Below, in pieces: positions 8,669-17,587 of a stretch of DNA of 64,000 bases; the stretch's first letter is position 1; each line of letters begins with the position of its first letter. A program made the position numbers and the translations under genes. The stretch is from JBHGYD01 sp041920415 (GTDB lineage Bacteria; Bacillota; Bacilli; Bacillales; Anoxybacillaceae): NCBI GenBank assembly GCA_041920415.1, contig JBHGYD010000006.1, positions 41,408-105,407 of the forward strand, given 5' to 3'. Under the pieces are notes generated by a model. It was given only the letters and a program-made list of their open reading frames with translations, was not told the DNA's origin and ran no database searches.

Positions 8669-8700
8669 ACGGGCAATAAGGCAACAGAGGAGGGATAGAG

Positions 8701-9270
8701 ATGTGGATTTACGAAAAAAAGCTGCAGTACCCTGTGCGTGTCAGCACATGCAATCCAAAACTAGCGAAATATTTAATCGAACAATACGGTGGCGCAGACG
8801 GAGAGCTGGCGGCAGCGCTCCGCTATTTAAACCAACGTTATTCGATTCCCGATAAAGTCATTGGGCTATTAACCGATATCGGCACAGAAGAGTTTGCTCA
8901 TTTAGAAATGATTGCGACGATGGTATACAAATTAACAAAAGACGCCACCCTCGAACAGCTCAAAGAAGCGGGATTAGATACGCACTATGTCACCCATGAA
9001 CGCGCGCTCTTTTATCATAATGCCGCAGGTGCACCGTGGACCGCTACTTATATTCAAGCGAAAGGCGACCCAATTGCTGACTTATATGAAGATATCGCCG
9101 CGGAAGAAAAGGCAAGGGCGACCTATCAATGGATTATTAACATGAGCGATGACCCTGATTTAAACGACGGTCTTCGTTTCTTGCGCGAGCGCGAAATTAT
9201 CCACGCGCAACGGTTCCATGAAGCGGTCGAAATTTTAAAAGAAGAGCGCGATCGGAAAAAGTTTTTCTAA
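8701..9270 (+). CDS. cotJC: Spore coat protein CotJC, manganese-catalase-like
   Basis: A 189-residue ferritin-like protein of the manganese catalase family. The di-metal ligands expected of the family are visible in EEFAHLEMIATMV (E-x2-H) and in the repeat helix pair EDIAAEEKARATYQWI and REREIIHAQRFHEAV. The first residues (MWIYEKKLQYPV) are the usual CotJC start. The ATG at 8701 is preceded by GAGGAGGG. Last gene of the cotJ operon, closed by the hairpin at 9279-9313. Whether it has catalase activity in the spore coat cannot be told from sequence. Confidence 0.93.
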   Translation: MWIYEKKLQYPVRVSTCNPKLAKYLIEQYGGADGELAAALRYLNQRYSIPDKVIGLLTDIGTEEFAHLEMIATMVYKLTKDATLEQLKEAGLDTHYVTHERALFYHNAAGAPWTATYIQAKGDPIADLYEDIAAEEKARATYQWIINMSDDPDLNDGLRFLREREIIHAQRFHEAVEILKEERDRKKFF

Positions 9271-9278
9271 CGGTGACG

Positions 9279-9313
9279 AAATAGCTGAATGACCGTGCTC
9301 ATTCAGCTATTTT
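9279..9313. terminator. Bidirectional terminator between cotJC and ypbF
   Basis: AAATAGCTGAATGA (9279-9292) pairs with TCATTCAGCTATTT (9299-9312) across a six-base loop. It sits between convergent genes and overlaps the last codons of ypbF. Confidence 0.8.
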
Positions 9314-9749
9314 CATAGTATAAATTAATATCGTATTTTGCTTTCATCATCTCAAACAATTGATATCGCTCTTTCCATGCATGTTCATCTTTCCATAAAT
9401 CCGCGCTTTTTTGAATAATTTCACATCGCAACGCATGAAACTCCTGTTCCGCTTTATCGCATTTTTTTTTATAAAACAAAATTCCCCAATATGACGTAAA
9501 CAACAACAGCAATATATACAAATGTTCCACTTTTCTCAAAAATGCTGTAATGACGGAAGCGATCGTTTCACTTGGAAAAACAATATAAAAAACAGCATAA
9601 GCGAAAAACGCAGCAAATCCAAAAAATGTGATGATTTGTAACGCTCTCACTCTTGTTTTCAATCGTTCCCATTTTTCCTTTTTCTCAACGACTCCACGCA
9701 ACATTTGTTTTGTGACTTCATCAATATTTCCTGAAAGCCAATCGTTCAC
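9303..9749 (-). CDS. ypbF: YpbF-like membrane protein (DUF2663)
   Basis: A 148-residue protein of the YpbF/DUF2663 type. A basic helical N-terminus (TKQMLRGVVEKKEKWERLKTR) is followed by two membrane segments (~residues 36-58 and 72-90) and a long charged, probably coiled-coil C-terminus (KKCDKAEQEFHALRCEIIQKS). The start is a GTG at 9749 with GGAG about 11 bases upstream; a later ATG (residue 16) cannot be excluded. No function is known. It lies beside ypbE, ypbD and recS as in B. subtilis, though here the cotJ operon and ypbG are its other neighbours. Confidence 0.8.
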   Translation of the reverse strand: MNDWLSGNIDEVTKQMLRGVVEKKEKWERLKTRVRALQIITFFGFAAFFAYAVFYIVFPSETIASVITAFLRKVEHLYILLLLFTSYWGILFYKKKCDKAEQEFHALRCEIIQKSADLWKDEHAWKERYQLFEMMKAKYDINLYYENS

Positions 9750-9822
9750 GGTGATCCGTTCTCCTTTTCTTTACGGTCTTCCCTCACTACTGTAACATAT
9801 GTACGAGCCTTACCAATTAGAA

Positions 9823-9850
9823 CAAAAAAAGAGACGATCTACACCGTCCC
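9823..9850 (-). terminator. Terminator after ypbE
   Basis: On the minus strand GGGACG (9845-9850) pairs with CGTCTC (9831-9836, one G-T pair), followed by a run of seven T. It ends the ypbB-recS-ypbD-ypbE transcript. Confidence 0.75.
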
Positions 9851-9851
9851 T

Positions 9852-10421
9852 TTATTTCGATAAATCAACAACAGGAATTTGCAACACCTGTCCTTTATGA
9901 AGTTGTGAGTTTTTTAAGTGGTTCCATTTTTTAATAATATCCATTCCTTCAGCCGTGTCATAATATTGCATCGCGATGCTAAATAACGTTTCATTTTCTT
10001 TGACAATATGCGTAACCACTTTTGTTTTTTGTTTTTCCTCCGCTTCGTCGTTAGAAGGGGGATGTTGCACATTTGTTTTCACTTTTACAGGCGGCGTTTC
10101 TTCCTCTTCTTGATTTGCGATATCAATCGGTTCATAGCTATCGCTTGGCTGTGGCTGTAATGTGACAACATGGAGCGACTGTTTATCATTTAAATAATAA
10201 ATACTTAAAATCGACACCGGTAGAAGAATAAAAGATAACGCTAATAACCGGATCACCGGATATTTTATTTTCCACTTTGTCTTCTTTTTCTTCTGTTTTT
10301 GCTTATGTACTTCGCTGCGCGGTGGGAGCGATAATACATCTTGTTTGTCTTTTTGTTGATTCCAATCTTCCGCTTGTTTTCGCAGCTGCTCTGCTTGATC
10401 GTGAGCGTTTTGTTGTTCCAA
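9852..10421 (-). CDS. ypbE: LysM-domain membrane protein YpbE
   Basis: A single-pass membrane protein with an external LysM domain, expected to bind peptidoglycan. The N-terminal ~50 residues are hydrophilic and charged (KQKQKKKKTKWK). A membrane helix follows (VIRLLALSFILLPVSILSIYYL), then an acidic Pro-rich linker, then LysM at the end (HIVKENETLFSIAMQYY, GMDIIKKWNHL, GQVLQIP). I start it at TTG 10421, seven bases after GAGGTG; an upstream TTG at 10436 overlaps that site. It is the last gene of the ypbB-recS-ypbD-ypbE run. Confidence 0.87.
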   Translation of the reverse strand: MEQQNAHDQAEQLRKQAEDWNQQKDKQDVLSLPPRSEVHKQKQKKKKTKWKIKYPVIRLLALSFILLPVSILSIYYLNDKQSLHVVTLQPQPSDSYEPIDIANQEEEETPPVKVKTNVQHPPSNDEAEEKQKTKVVTHIVKENETLFSIAMQYYDTAEGMDIIKKWNHLKNSQLHKGQVLQIPVVDLSK

Positions 10422-10432
10422 TGTGATCCACC

Positions 10433-11023
10433 TCAATCTTCCTGACGCTTCGCTTGAAGATAATCTAGGCGAATGTTGACGGCTAACACAAAATCAATAA
10501 GAAAATGAGCAAAAATCGTGACCCAAAGGCTACCGGTTATGTCATATATATAGCCGAGAAAAAAACTCAATAGCACAACCATCATCAATAAAAACCATTT
10601 CGTTAAATAACGAACGTGTAAAATCGCAAAAATGACGCTAGCGGCGATAAGACCAACATGTGTTTGAATTACGCCGCGAAATAATAATTCTTCACTGAAC
10701 GCAATCAACACACATAAGAAAAAAATGTGCGGGATGGAACGAGTTTGAAAAATTTTTTCGTTAATTCCTCCATCGTCATACCAATCCTCTGGCAAATAGC
10801 GCATTAACAGAAAATCAACAACTAAGACGAACAGCGCGCTACCACCCCCGTATCCGACGATCATCGGTATGTCAACGTGCCAAAGACGTTGAAACGAAGA
10901 CCAATCAAAAAGAAAAAAGCCAATGATGAACGATACACCGATTAATAACAGTTGCGTGATATATAAATGAATGAGTATTTCTCGATCGCTCATGGAACGA
11001 ATTTGCTCGCTTTGCCGCTTCAT
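10433..11023 (-). CDS. ypbD: CPBP-family intramembrane metalloprotease YpbD
   Basis: A polytopic membrane protein of the CAAX protease and bacteriocin-processing (CPBP/ABI) family. The diagnostic motifs are present: FSEELLFRGVIQTH (EExxxR), FAILHVRYL (motif 2 with its histidine) and IFAHFLIDF (motif 3). Five or six hydrophobic segments are visible over 196 residues, close to B. subtilis YpbD. The ATG at 11023 has GAGGCG upstream. It lies nine bases after recS and just before ypbE, so the four genes appear to form one operon. The substrate is unknown. Confidence 0.9.
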   Translation of the reverse strand: MKRQSEQIRSMSDREILIHLYITQLLLIGVSFIIGFFLFDWSSFQRLWHVDIPMIVGYGGGSALFVLVVDFLLMRYLPEDWYDDGGINEKIFQTRSIPHIFFLCVLIAFSEELLFRGVIQTHVGLIAASVIFAILHVRYLTKWFLLMMVVLLSFFLGYIYDITGSLWVTIFAHFLIDFVLAVNIRLDYLQAKRQED

Positions 11024-11032
11024 GAAAACGCC

Positions 11033-12550
11033 TCATTTCATAAGGAAAATTCGCTTCAACTCCTCTTCCCAGCCGTTAAACATCCACCGCGTTCGCTCAT
11101 CCTTTTGCATCATCGGCTGACGATAGTAGTTTTCTAGTGAAAATCCACATCGATCGCAGCACATCTCCGGTTTTTGCTTTAGTTGTTGATCAAAATATGC
11201 GACAATCCATTCTCTGCGACAAGAAGAATGGAATAGCCACGTAAGCATAGTTTGCAACTTTTTTCGTTTCCATCGTTTCCGTTCTTCAATTTTTTTACAT
11301 AATTTCATACGTAACGCTTCTATACCATTGCGCGTACACGTAGATAAAAACGAAAAAACCCCTTCTTTTTCCAAAAAATATTGGAATATACGCCATTGCA
11401 CTTCACTCAAACCAACAAGCATACCGATTTGTTGAGCCCATTCTTCTTGAGGATGGGGATTCTCTAAAAATCTCTCGAACGCAAGCCGAATTTGTTCATC
11501 CGTCGGCAATTCCGCCTCCATAAGAGATTGTACCATGTCCTCATCGCCATGGGTATATAGTAAAATCGCAACGCTATTTTTTCCATCGCGTCCAGCTCGA
11601 CCGATTTCTTGCAAATACGCTTCCATTTGTCCAGGAAGATGAAAGTGAATGACAAAGCGAATATTTTCTTTGTTCACGCCCATTCCAAATGCGTTCGTAC
11701 AACAAACAATCTGTAATTGATCGCGCAAAAATTGTTGTTGAACTAACATGCGTTGTTCCGAATCCATTCCACCATGATAATACGCAACATTTTCGATTCC
11801 TTCTGCCTGTAATCGCCGGGCGATCGCTTCCGCCCATTGCCGGCTTGAAAAATAAATGAGACCAGGACCTTTTAACGTTTTTACGTAATGAAAAAGCTGA
11901 TTCACTTTTTCTTCGACTGATGTTACGGTTTCTACCTTTATTGCAATATTCGGACGATCCACTGGATAAATATGTTGACACACTTGTCTGAGTTGAAGCG
12001 TACGAATAATATCGTCGATCACTTCCGTTGGCGCCGTCGCCGTCAACGCCAAACATGGCGGATTTCCAACAAATTTCCGAATTTCTCCGAGTTTTAAAAA
12101 GTCCGGGCGAAAATCATGCCCCCATTGCGAAATACAATGGGCTTCATCGACAACAAATAACGAAATCTTCACGTTCGTTAAAGCACGCATCAGTTTCGGC
12201 GACTGCAAAATTTCCGGCGACGCATAAATGAAGCGAAATCGCTGCAAATTCGCTAACGCTGCCTTTTTTATATCGCTTGCTAAAAAGCTATTTAACGCAA
12301 TGACCCGCTTTTCTCCGCGATTTCTGAGCTGCTGCACTTGATCTTCCATAAGCGAAACAAGCGGCGAAATAATTAATACACTTCCGGGCAACATATAACC
12401 GGGAAGCTGATAACAAAGCGATTTCCCGCCACCTGTTGGCAACATCGCCAGCACGTCGCGCCCGCGAATGATATCTTCTATAATTTCCCGTTGTCCGGGG
12501 CGAAACGAACGATATCCGAACTTTTCTTCTAACAAACGCTCAAGATGCAC
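11033..12550 (-). CDS. recS: ATP-dependent DNA helicase RecS (RecQ family)
   Basis: A superfamily 2 3'-5' helicase involved in recombination and repair. The 505-residue length is that of the short B. subtilis RecS (YpbC) rather than of full RecQ. Visible are a Q/Walker A region (RPGQREIIEDI, MLPTGGGKSLCYQLP), the DEAH box VVDEAHCISQWGHDFRPDF, TATAP, and helicase C motifs (YYHGGMDSEQR, QEIGRAGRDG). The RecQ zinc region is reduced to SSCRREWIVAYFDQQ...CCDRCGF, and no HRDC domain follows. It overlaps ypbB by 11 bp, as expected for a coupled operon. Confidence 0.93.
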   Translation of the reverse strand: MHLERLLEEKFGYRSFRPGQREIIEDIIRGRDVLAMLPTGGGKSLCYQLPGYMLPGSVLIISPLVSLMEDQVQQLRNRGEKRVIALNSFLASDIKKAALANLQRFRFIYASPEILQSPKLMRALTNVKISLFVVDEAHCISQWGHDFRPDFLKLGEIRKFVGNPPCLALTATAPTEVIDDIIRTLQLRQVCQHIYPVDRPNIAIKVETVTSVEEKVNQLFHYVKTLKGPGLIYFSSRQWAEAIARRLQAEGIENVAYYHGGMDSEQRMLVQQQFLRDQLQIVCCTNAFGMGVNKENIRFVIHFHLPGQMEAYLQEIGRAGRDGKNSVAILLYTHGDEDMVQSLMEAELPTDEQIRLAFERFLENPHPQEEWAQQIGMLVGLSEVQWRIFQYFLEKEGVFSFLSTCTRNGIEALRMKLCKKIEERKRWKRKKLQTMLTWLFHSSCRREWIVAYFDQQLKQKPEMCCDRCGFSLENYYRQPMMQKDERTRWMFNGWEEELKRIFLMK

Positions 12551-13604
12551 CTATCTCCCCTGCCTTTGCCAATACGAGGCGAATTTCAAAATAACTGACA
12601 TCCGCACCAACCGCTTCACGAATTTTTTTTAACTGCCTTGTCCGTAACCGTTTGGCTGCCTCTGTTACTTTCAATATCGTTTCCGTATCAACGAACGGTT
12701 CAATCGAAAACTCGCTTATATTGGCAGCGATTTCGACAATATGATCTTCAATCGTACTTCGTTTTAACTTGCGCAACCGAGCAATTTCCTCGATCGTTTT
12801 TCCTTTACATAGCCACTCATACGTTTTTTGAGTCGATACCGTTAACGGAACAGGCGGAGATATATCGCCTACCAATCCGTATAAAATCGGAAACGACTGC
12901 TTGTCCGCTTCAGCGTTCGCCATCATATAGTGCAATACATGTTGAAACATCAATCGAATATAAAGAGGGTCTTTTTGCAAAACGATAGAAAGTTGCTCAT
13001 TCGTCCATCCAATTCGCTCAAAGCTTGTCAGACGCAATGTAAAAATCGTTGCTTCCTCTTCGGAGAGGGCGGCAAGAAGTGTGCGAATTTCCTCATAAAG
13101 CGCATTCGCTAGCTCACGTGCCTTACGTTTTTGTGAAAAAAGATATCGCTTGACCCATGCAAATGTTTCCTCATGGCGATGAATCGGCTCAAATCTTTGA
13201 TGCTGAAGGACATTCGACAACGTCTGTACAAGCAACGACAGCCGATACCAAAACAACGTATCAGATGAATGATATTTCCAACCGTTTAAATACCTTAAAA
13301 ACGGAGCGGAAGGAAGCCATCGTTGAAGCTGCTCAACTCCGCTCGTCGTCAATACATACGAACGCTCCTGCACTGGGATCATCCATTGCTGCTTCATTAA
13401 TTCGCAAGCGGCTTGTTCGATTTCGTGAAGATGGACGTCCTTACACACTCCAAATAACTGTTCCAGTTGAAACCATTTACTATCTTGTAACGTTTGGGAG
13501 GACTTTTTTCCTGAAAGCAAATGGTACACAGCAGACAATGAACGTTCCCCGTTAAACCGATGCAAACAATATAAAAGAAGAAATAATAGAACGTTGTTCC
13601 CCAT
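12540..13604 (-). CDS. ypbB: YpbB, helix-turn-helix protein
   Basis: A 354-residue protein matching YpbB of B. subtilis in length and in position directly before recS. The N-terminal two thirds are helical without a known motif. The C-terminal third contains a helicase-associated helix-turn-helix (TYEWLCKGKTIEEIARLRKLKRSTIEDHIVEI), of the type often found next to RecQ-like helicases. It probably works with RecS in DNA transactions; this is inferred only from linkage and the 11-bp overlap. The ATG at 13604 follows GCGAGG. Confidence 0.85.
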   Translation of the reverse strand: MGNNVLLFLLLYCLHRFNGERSLSAVYHLLSGKKSSQTLQDSKWFQLEQLFGVCKDVHLHEIEQAACELMKQQWMIPVQERSYVLTTSGVEQLQRWLPSAPFLRYLNGWKYHSSDTLFWYRLSLLVQTLSNVLQHQRFEPIHRHEETFAWVKRYLFSQKRKARELANALYEEIRTLLAALSEEEATIFTLRLTSFERIGWTNEQLSIVLQKDPLYIRLMFQHVLHYMMANAEADKQSFPILYGLVGDISPPVPLTVSTQKTYEWLCKGKTIEEIARLRKLKRSTIEDHIVEIAANISEFSIEPFVDTETILKVTEAAKRLRTRQLKKIREAVGADVSYFEIRLVLAKAGEIGAS

Positions 13605-13742
13605 CCGTACCTCGCCTCACGATCATGTATACATTGATTGTAGCAAAAATGTTGAACCGTTTCCTCATGTTTGAATTCAAAACAAAACGGGTAAAATAAC
13701 ATCGATAACCGTTATGAAAGACATTCTCATTGGACTTTTCTA

Positions 13743-13771
13743 TTGAAAAGTTTGTAAAACAGCTTTATTAT
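13743..13771 (+). promoter_or_regulatory. SigA-type promoter of fer
   Basis: TTGAAA (13743-13748) and TATTAT (13766-13771) with a 17-bp spacer, about 90 bp before the fer start. Confidence 0.6.
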
Positions 13772-13862
13772 AAGTTATGAGGAATACGTTTCCACTTACA
13801 TATTACCGGTAATGGAATCCATTCAATCGCCATGCCGCAAATCGAATTGGGGAGGTTTTTTC

Positions 13863-14111
13863 ATGCCAAAGTACACAATTGTTGACAAAGAAACCTGTAT
13901 TGCCTGCGGAGCATGTGGTGCTGCTGCTCCAGACATTTACGACTACGATGATGAAGGAATCGCATACGTTACGCTTGACGACAACCAAGGAATCGTAGAA
14001 GTACCAGATATTTTAGTCGACGACATGATGGATGCATTTGAAGGCTGTCCAACAGACTCTATTAAAGTAGCCGACGAGCCGTTCGACGGAAATCCAAATA
14101 AATTTGAATAA
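13863..14111 (+). CDS. fer: 4Fe-4S ferredoxin
   Basis: An 82-residue acidic electron carrier. Cluster-ligand cysteines are in CIACGACGAAAPD (Cys 11, 14, 17) with the fourth in EGCPTDSIKV (followed by Pro), the pattern of the Bacillus monocluster ferredoxin. The ATG at 13863 follows GGGGAGG; the frame extends upstream to 13812 without a second site. It is transcribed alone between its own promoter and the hairpin at 14121-14154, divergently from ypbB, as in B. subtilis. Confidence 0.95.
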   Translation: MPKYTIVDKETCIACGACGAAAPDIYDYDDEGIAYVTLDDNQGIVEVPDILVDDMMDAFEGCPTDSIKVADEPFDGNPNKFE

Positions 14112-14120
14112 AATATAAAA

Positions 14121-14154
14121 AAAGCCCCTTTACCTCTTGGCAAAGGGGCTTTTC
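14121..14154. terminator. Bidirectional terminator between fer and ribU
   Basis: AAAAGCCCCTTT (14121-14132) pairs with AAAGGGGCTTTT (14143-14154), flanked by A on the left and T on the right, between convergent fer and ribU. Confidence 0.88.
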
Positions 14155-14158
14155 AATA

Positions 14159-14734
14159 TTATACAGCCATTTGACGTTGAATCCACGGCTTCATTTTCGC
14201 AAACAACATCATAAAAATGACAGTAATCATAATGCCTTTAATCACATTAAATGGCAAAATACCAGTTACAATTAACTTTCTTGCTTGTTCGGACGATAAA
14301 GCCGGGGCGTTAAGGAAAAACGTATATGCTGGTAAAATGACATAATAATTTAATACGCTCATCATCAATGTCATAATCACAGTTCCTAAAACCAACCCGT
14401 ACGTCAAGCCTTTTGAATCGCGGAACTTTTGAAATAAATAGGCAGCCGGAACAATAAACAACACTCCCGCGAGAAAATTCGCAAGCTGACCAACGGGAAC
14501 GCCGGTGCCGCTTCCTTGAATAAAGTAATGCAGCAAGTTTTTAATCGCTTCCACCGCAACGCCCGCTATCGGACCGAACATAATGGCTGCCAGAAGAGCC
14601 GGGATTTCGCTGAAATCAATGAGTAGAAACGTTGGAAGCAGCGGAATCGGAAAATTTAACATCATTAACAAGTAGGCAATGCCGGAAAACGTTCCGACGG
14701 CAACAAGTTTTTTTACATTGCGTTTTTCTTGCAT
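14159..14734 (-). CDS. ribU: Riboflavin ECF transporter S component RibU
   Basis: The substrate-binding membrane subunit of an energy-coupling-factor vitamin transporter (FmnP/RibU of B. subtilis). Five or six membrane segments are visible in 191 residues, with family signatures near the N-terminus (LVAVGTFSGIAYLLMMLNFPIPLLP) and the SEIPALLAAIMFGPIAGVAVEAIKNLLHY block. The FMN riboswitch directly upstream confirms the substrate class. The ATG at 14734 follows AAAGGAGAG. It should work with the general EcfA/A'/T module, which is not in this window. Confidence 0.95.
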   Translation of the reverse strand: MQEKRNVKKLVAVGTFSGIAYLLMMLNFPIPLLPTFLLIDFSEIPALLAAIMFGPIAGVAVEAIKNLLHYFIQGSGTGVPVGQLANFLAGVLFIVPAAYLFQKFRDSKGLTYGLVLGTVIMTLMMSVLNYYVILPAYTFFLNAPALSSEQARKLIVTGILPFNVIKGIMITVIFMMLFAKMKPWIQRQMAV

Positions 14735-14804
14735 GTTTCTTCTCTCCTTTTCTTTTTAGGATTTAGATCCATCTCAAGAAAAAGAGGAAGGCTTCTTTAG
14801 CGCC

Positions 14805-14837
14805 AGAAAAAATAAATCCCCATGCGTTTGCATGAGG
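14805..14837 (-). terminator. FMN-controlled attenuator hairpin before ribU
   Basis: On the minus strand CCTCATGC (14830-14837) pairs with GCATGGGG (14818-14825), followed by ATTTATTTTTT. It lies between the FMN aptamer and the ribU start, the expected place of the expression platform. Confidence 0.75.
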
Positions 14838-14900
14838 GAGAAATTTTACGGCATGCTAAAGAAACGTTCGGTTTGCTTATTTTTTCGAACGTCACCAACC

Positions 14901-15029
14901 TCCATCTTCTCCCATCCAGACTATACTGTCGGCTCTGGACTCGCACCAGATCCTGCCTTTTCGGCTCGCGGGCTTAGAAACGGACGTTTCATCACCGCCG
15001 GTCGGGAATTTCACCCTGCCCCGAAGATA
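14901..15029 (-). promoter_or_regulatory. FMN riboswitch (RFN element) of ribU
   Basis: Read on the minus strand, the conserved RFN blocks occur in order: GGGGCAGGGTGAAATTCCC, GACCGGCGGTGATGA, AGCCCGCGAGCCG, the GGATCTGGTGCGAGTCC arm, and CCGACAGTATAGTCTGGATG GGAGAAGATGG at the end. The aptamer is followed by the attenuator hairpin at 14805-14837, so high FMN should stop transcription into ribU. Confidence 0.97.
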
Positions 15030-15052
15030 GATCTATTTTATTTTTCACTTTC

Positions 15053-15081
15053 ATTATAACGAATCATTGATATTTTGTTAA
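15053..15081 (-). promoter_or_regulatory. SigA-type promoter of the ribU leader
   Basis: On the minus strand TTAACA (15076-15081) and TATAAT (15053-15058) with a 17-bp spacer, just upstream of the RFN aptamer. Confidence 0.65.
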
Positions 15082-15185
15082 GCAAAAAATCTTGAATTAA
15101 AGATTTATTGTGCGTGGAAAGACAAGAAAAAGCTTGGGAAAGTTGATCCACAAAAAACTTTACTCACACAATTTCTAACCAATTG

Positions 15186-15214
15186 TTGCTACCGCTTGTC
15201 TCATATTCTATAAT
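15186..15214 (+). promoter_or_regulatory. SigA-type promoter of ppa
   Basis: TTGCTA (15186-15191) and TATAAT (15209-15214) separated by 17 bp, 40 bp before the ppa start codon. Confidence 0.6.
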
Positions 15215-15253
15215 AAGAAAAGCATATATACATATTTAAGGAGGAATTTGTCG

Positions 15254-15757
15254 ATGGCTTTTGAAAACAAAGTCGTAGAAGCATTTATTGAAATTCCAAC
15301 CGGCAGTCAAAACAAATACGAGTTCGATAAAGAGCGTGGCATCTTTAAACTAGACCGTGTCTTATTCTCACCAATGTTTTATCCAGCGGAGTACGGTTAT
15401 TTAGAAAACACGCTCGCGCTTGATGGTGACCCACTTGATATTTTAGTCATCACTACAAATCCGACATTCCCTGGCTGCGTCATTGACACGCGCGTTATCG
15501 GTTATTTAAACATGGTCGACAGCGGCGAAGAAGACGCAAAATTAATCGGCGTTCCGGTTGAAGACCCTCGTTTTGACGAAGTTCGCAGCATTGAAGACCT
15601 GCCACAACATAAATTAAAAGAAATCGCTCATTTCTTTGAACGCTATAAAGATTTACAAGGTAAACGAACAGAAATCGGCACATGGGAAGGCCCAGAAGCA
15701 GCAGCAAAACTCATTGACGAGTGCATCGCTCGTTACAACGAAAACAAAAATAAATAA
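15254..15757 (+). CDS. ppa: Inorganic pyrophosphatase (family I)
   Basis: Hydrolyses pyrophosphate to phosphate and so pulls biosynthetic reactions forward. This is the soluble family I enzyme, unlike the family II PpaC of B. subtilis. The metal-binding signature DGDPLDILV is present, with EIPTGSQNKYEFDKERG near the N-terminus, YPAEYGYLENTLA and the catalytic-site segment EEDAKLIGVP. At 167 residues it has the usual length. The ATG at 15254 follows AAGGAGG; a TTG at 15248 lies in the spacer. It has its own promoter and a terminator hairpin. Confidence 0.95.
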   Translation: MAFENKVVEAFIEIPTGSQNKYEFDKERGIFKLDRVLFSPMFYPAEYGYLENTLALDGDPLDILVITTNPTFPGCVIDTRVIGYLNMVDSGEEDAKLIGVPVEDPRFDEVRSIEDLPQHKLKEIAHFFERYKDLQGKRTEIGTWEGPEAAAKLIDECIARYNENKNK

Positions 15758-15764
15758 GGCGCTT

Positions 15765-15800
15765 AAACCAAGTTGACGTTGTTCAACTTGGTTTTCTTTT
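15765..15800 (+). terminator. Terminator of ppa
   Basis: AAACCAAGTTGA (15765-15776) pairs with TCAACTTGGTTT (15783-15794), followed by TCTTTTT. Confidence 0.88.
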
Positions 15801-15865
15801 TCTTAAGCAAATTCCGAACATTCAAGATAAAAACGTTTACATTGGTATGACTTCTTTGTATTTCG

Positions 15866-15894
15866 TTGACAGATGGTACTTCGTGTGATAAATT
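15866..15894 (+). promoter_or_regulatory. SigA-type promoter of serA
   Basis: A consensus TTGACA (15866-15871) and TAAATT (15889-15894) with a 17-bp spacer, about 43 bp before the serA start. Confidence 0.6.
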
Positions 15895-15937
15895 ATCAGA
15901 AATTTAAAATTCTTGATGAAGAAAGGAGTGTATCATC

Positions 15938-17512
15938 TTGTTTCGCATTTTAGTGTCTGATTCCATAAGCGAAGAAGGTTTAGCCCCTCTCCGAAAAGCC
16001 GAACATATCGAAGTTGTTCAAAAAAAGGTTGCAGAAGTCGAAGACCGCCTTCATGAATTTGATGCTTTACTCGTACGAAGCGCTACAAAAGTGACAGAAG
16101 AATTGCTTCGCAAAATGACAAATTTAAAAATTGTCGGCCGTGCTGGCGTCGGAGTCGATAACATTGATGTCGAGGCGGCGACAAAACATGGAGTCGTTGT
16201 CATTAACGCTCCAAACGGCAACACTATTTCAACGGCCGAGCATACATTTGCGATGATGGCCTCACTTGTCCGTCACATTCCACAAGCGCATGTTTCTGTA
16301 AAATCACGCGAATGGAACCGCTCTGCGTTTGTCGGTACAGAATTATACGGAAAGCATTTAGGTGTCATTGGATTTGGCCGCATCGGTTCCGAAGTCGCCA
16401 AACGGGCGCGCGCCTTCGGAATGAAAGTCCATGTATATGATCCATTTTTAACAAAAGAACGCGCGGAAAAAATCGGTGTTTCTGTTTGTACGCTCGATGA
16501 AGTGCTCGCTCTTTCCGACATCATTACTGTACATACTCCATTAACAAAAGAAACAAAAGGGCTGCTTGGTGAAAAAAATCTGGCCAAGACGAAAAAAGGA
16601 GTATATCTCATTAACTGTGCCCGCGGCGGAATTATCGATGAACAAGCATTAGTCACATTCTTGAAAAATGGGCATGTAGCTGGCGTCGCTCTTGACGTAT
16701 TCGAACAAGAACCACCAGGCGACCACCCGCTTCTTTCATTTGAAAATGTGATTGTAACCCCACATCTCGGAGCATCGACAGTCGAAGCACAGCTCAATGT
16801 CGCAACACAAGTCGCAGAAGAAGTTCTCCAATTTTTAGAAGGAAAGCCCGTTACGTCTTCTATTAATCTACCAACCTTGTCCAAAGATATTTACGAAAAA
16901 ATTCAATCGTTCTATAATTTAGCGAAAAAAATGGGCATTGTTGCTTCCCAATACATGAACGAGCCTGTTCAAGAAATCACCGTCACATACGCAGGAACAG
17001 TGGCAGATCTAGAAACAACTTATATCACGCGAAGCTTGCTCGCTGGCTTTTTACAGCCGCGCGTGGCCTCAACAGTGAACGAAGTCAATGCAGCAATGAT
17101 CGCGAAAGAACGAGGCATTACGTTTGGGGAGAAGTTTTCCACTCAGACACACGGCTATGCGAACTGCATTTCTCTAACGGTACATGGAGAAAACAAAACT
17201 TTTACCATTAAAGGAACACATATTCCAAATTACGGTGACCGTATCGTTCACTTTAACGGCTTTTCGATTGACTTCGCGCCAGAAGGATACCTCCTCTATA
17301 TTCAACATCAAGACAAACCAGGAATGATCGGTAAAGTTGGGAACGTATTAGGCAATCATCAAATAAACATCGCAACAATGCAAGTTGGACGCCAAGAAGC
17401 AGGCGGAAAAGCGATTATGATGCTTTCCTTAGATAAACCGCTCAATGATGCACTATTAGAAAAACTAACCGAAATTGAAGATATTGAAATGGCGAAAAAA
17501 TTGGAAGTATAA
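15938..17512 (+). CDS. serA: D-3-phosphoglycerate dehydrogenase
   Basis: Catalyses the first step of serine biosynthesis, oxidising 3-phosphoglycerate with NAD. The N-terminal substrate/NAD domains show GRAGVGVDNIDVEAATKHG, the Rossmann motif GVIGFGRIGSEVAKRA, the catalytic region NCARGGIIDEQAL and TPHLGAST. After ~residue 310 come the intervening ASB domain and a C-terminal ACT domain (QDKPGMIGKVGNVLGNHQINIATMQ), which usually gives serine feedback control. At 524 residues it matches B. subtilis SerA. The start is TTG at 15938, seven bases after AAAGGAGTG. It is monocistronic. Confidence 0.96.
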   Translation: MFRILVSDSISEEGLAPLRKAEHIEVVQKKVAEVEDRLHEFDALLVRSATKVTEELLRKMTNLKIVGRAGVGVDNIDVEAATKHGVVVINAPNGNTISTAEHTFAMMASLVRHIPQAHVSVKSREWNRSAFVGTELYGKHLGVIGFGRIGSEVAKRARAFGMKVHVYDPFLTKERAEKIGVSVCTLDEVLALSDIITVHTPLTKETKGLLGEKNLAKTKKGVYLINCARGGIIDEQALVTFLKNGHVAGVALDVFEQEPPGDHPLLSFENVIVTPHLGASTVEAQLNVATQVAEEVLQFLEGKPVTSSINLPTLSKDIYEKIQSFYNLAKKMGIVASQYMNEPVQEITVTYAGTVADLETTYITRSLLAGFLQPRVASTVNEVNAAMIAKERGITFGEKFSTQTHGYANCISLTVHGENKTFTIKGTHIPNYGDRIVHFNGFSIDFAPEGYLLYIQHQDKPGMIGKVGNVLGNHQINIATMQVGRQEAGGKAIMMLSLDKPLNDALLEKLTEIEDIEMAKKLEV

Positions 17513-17587
17513 AAGATGGCTAGAAAAACAGAATTGCACGAATACGCTCCTAAAGCGGAGAACATAGGTGAATAAACGGGTTGAATA

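Noticed and set aside
13157..13555. 132-codon plus-strand frame inside ypbB
   Set aside because: It lies wholly antisense to a well supported gene and has no start signal.
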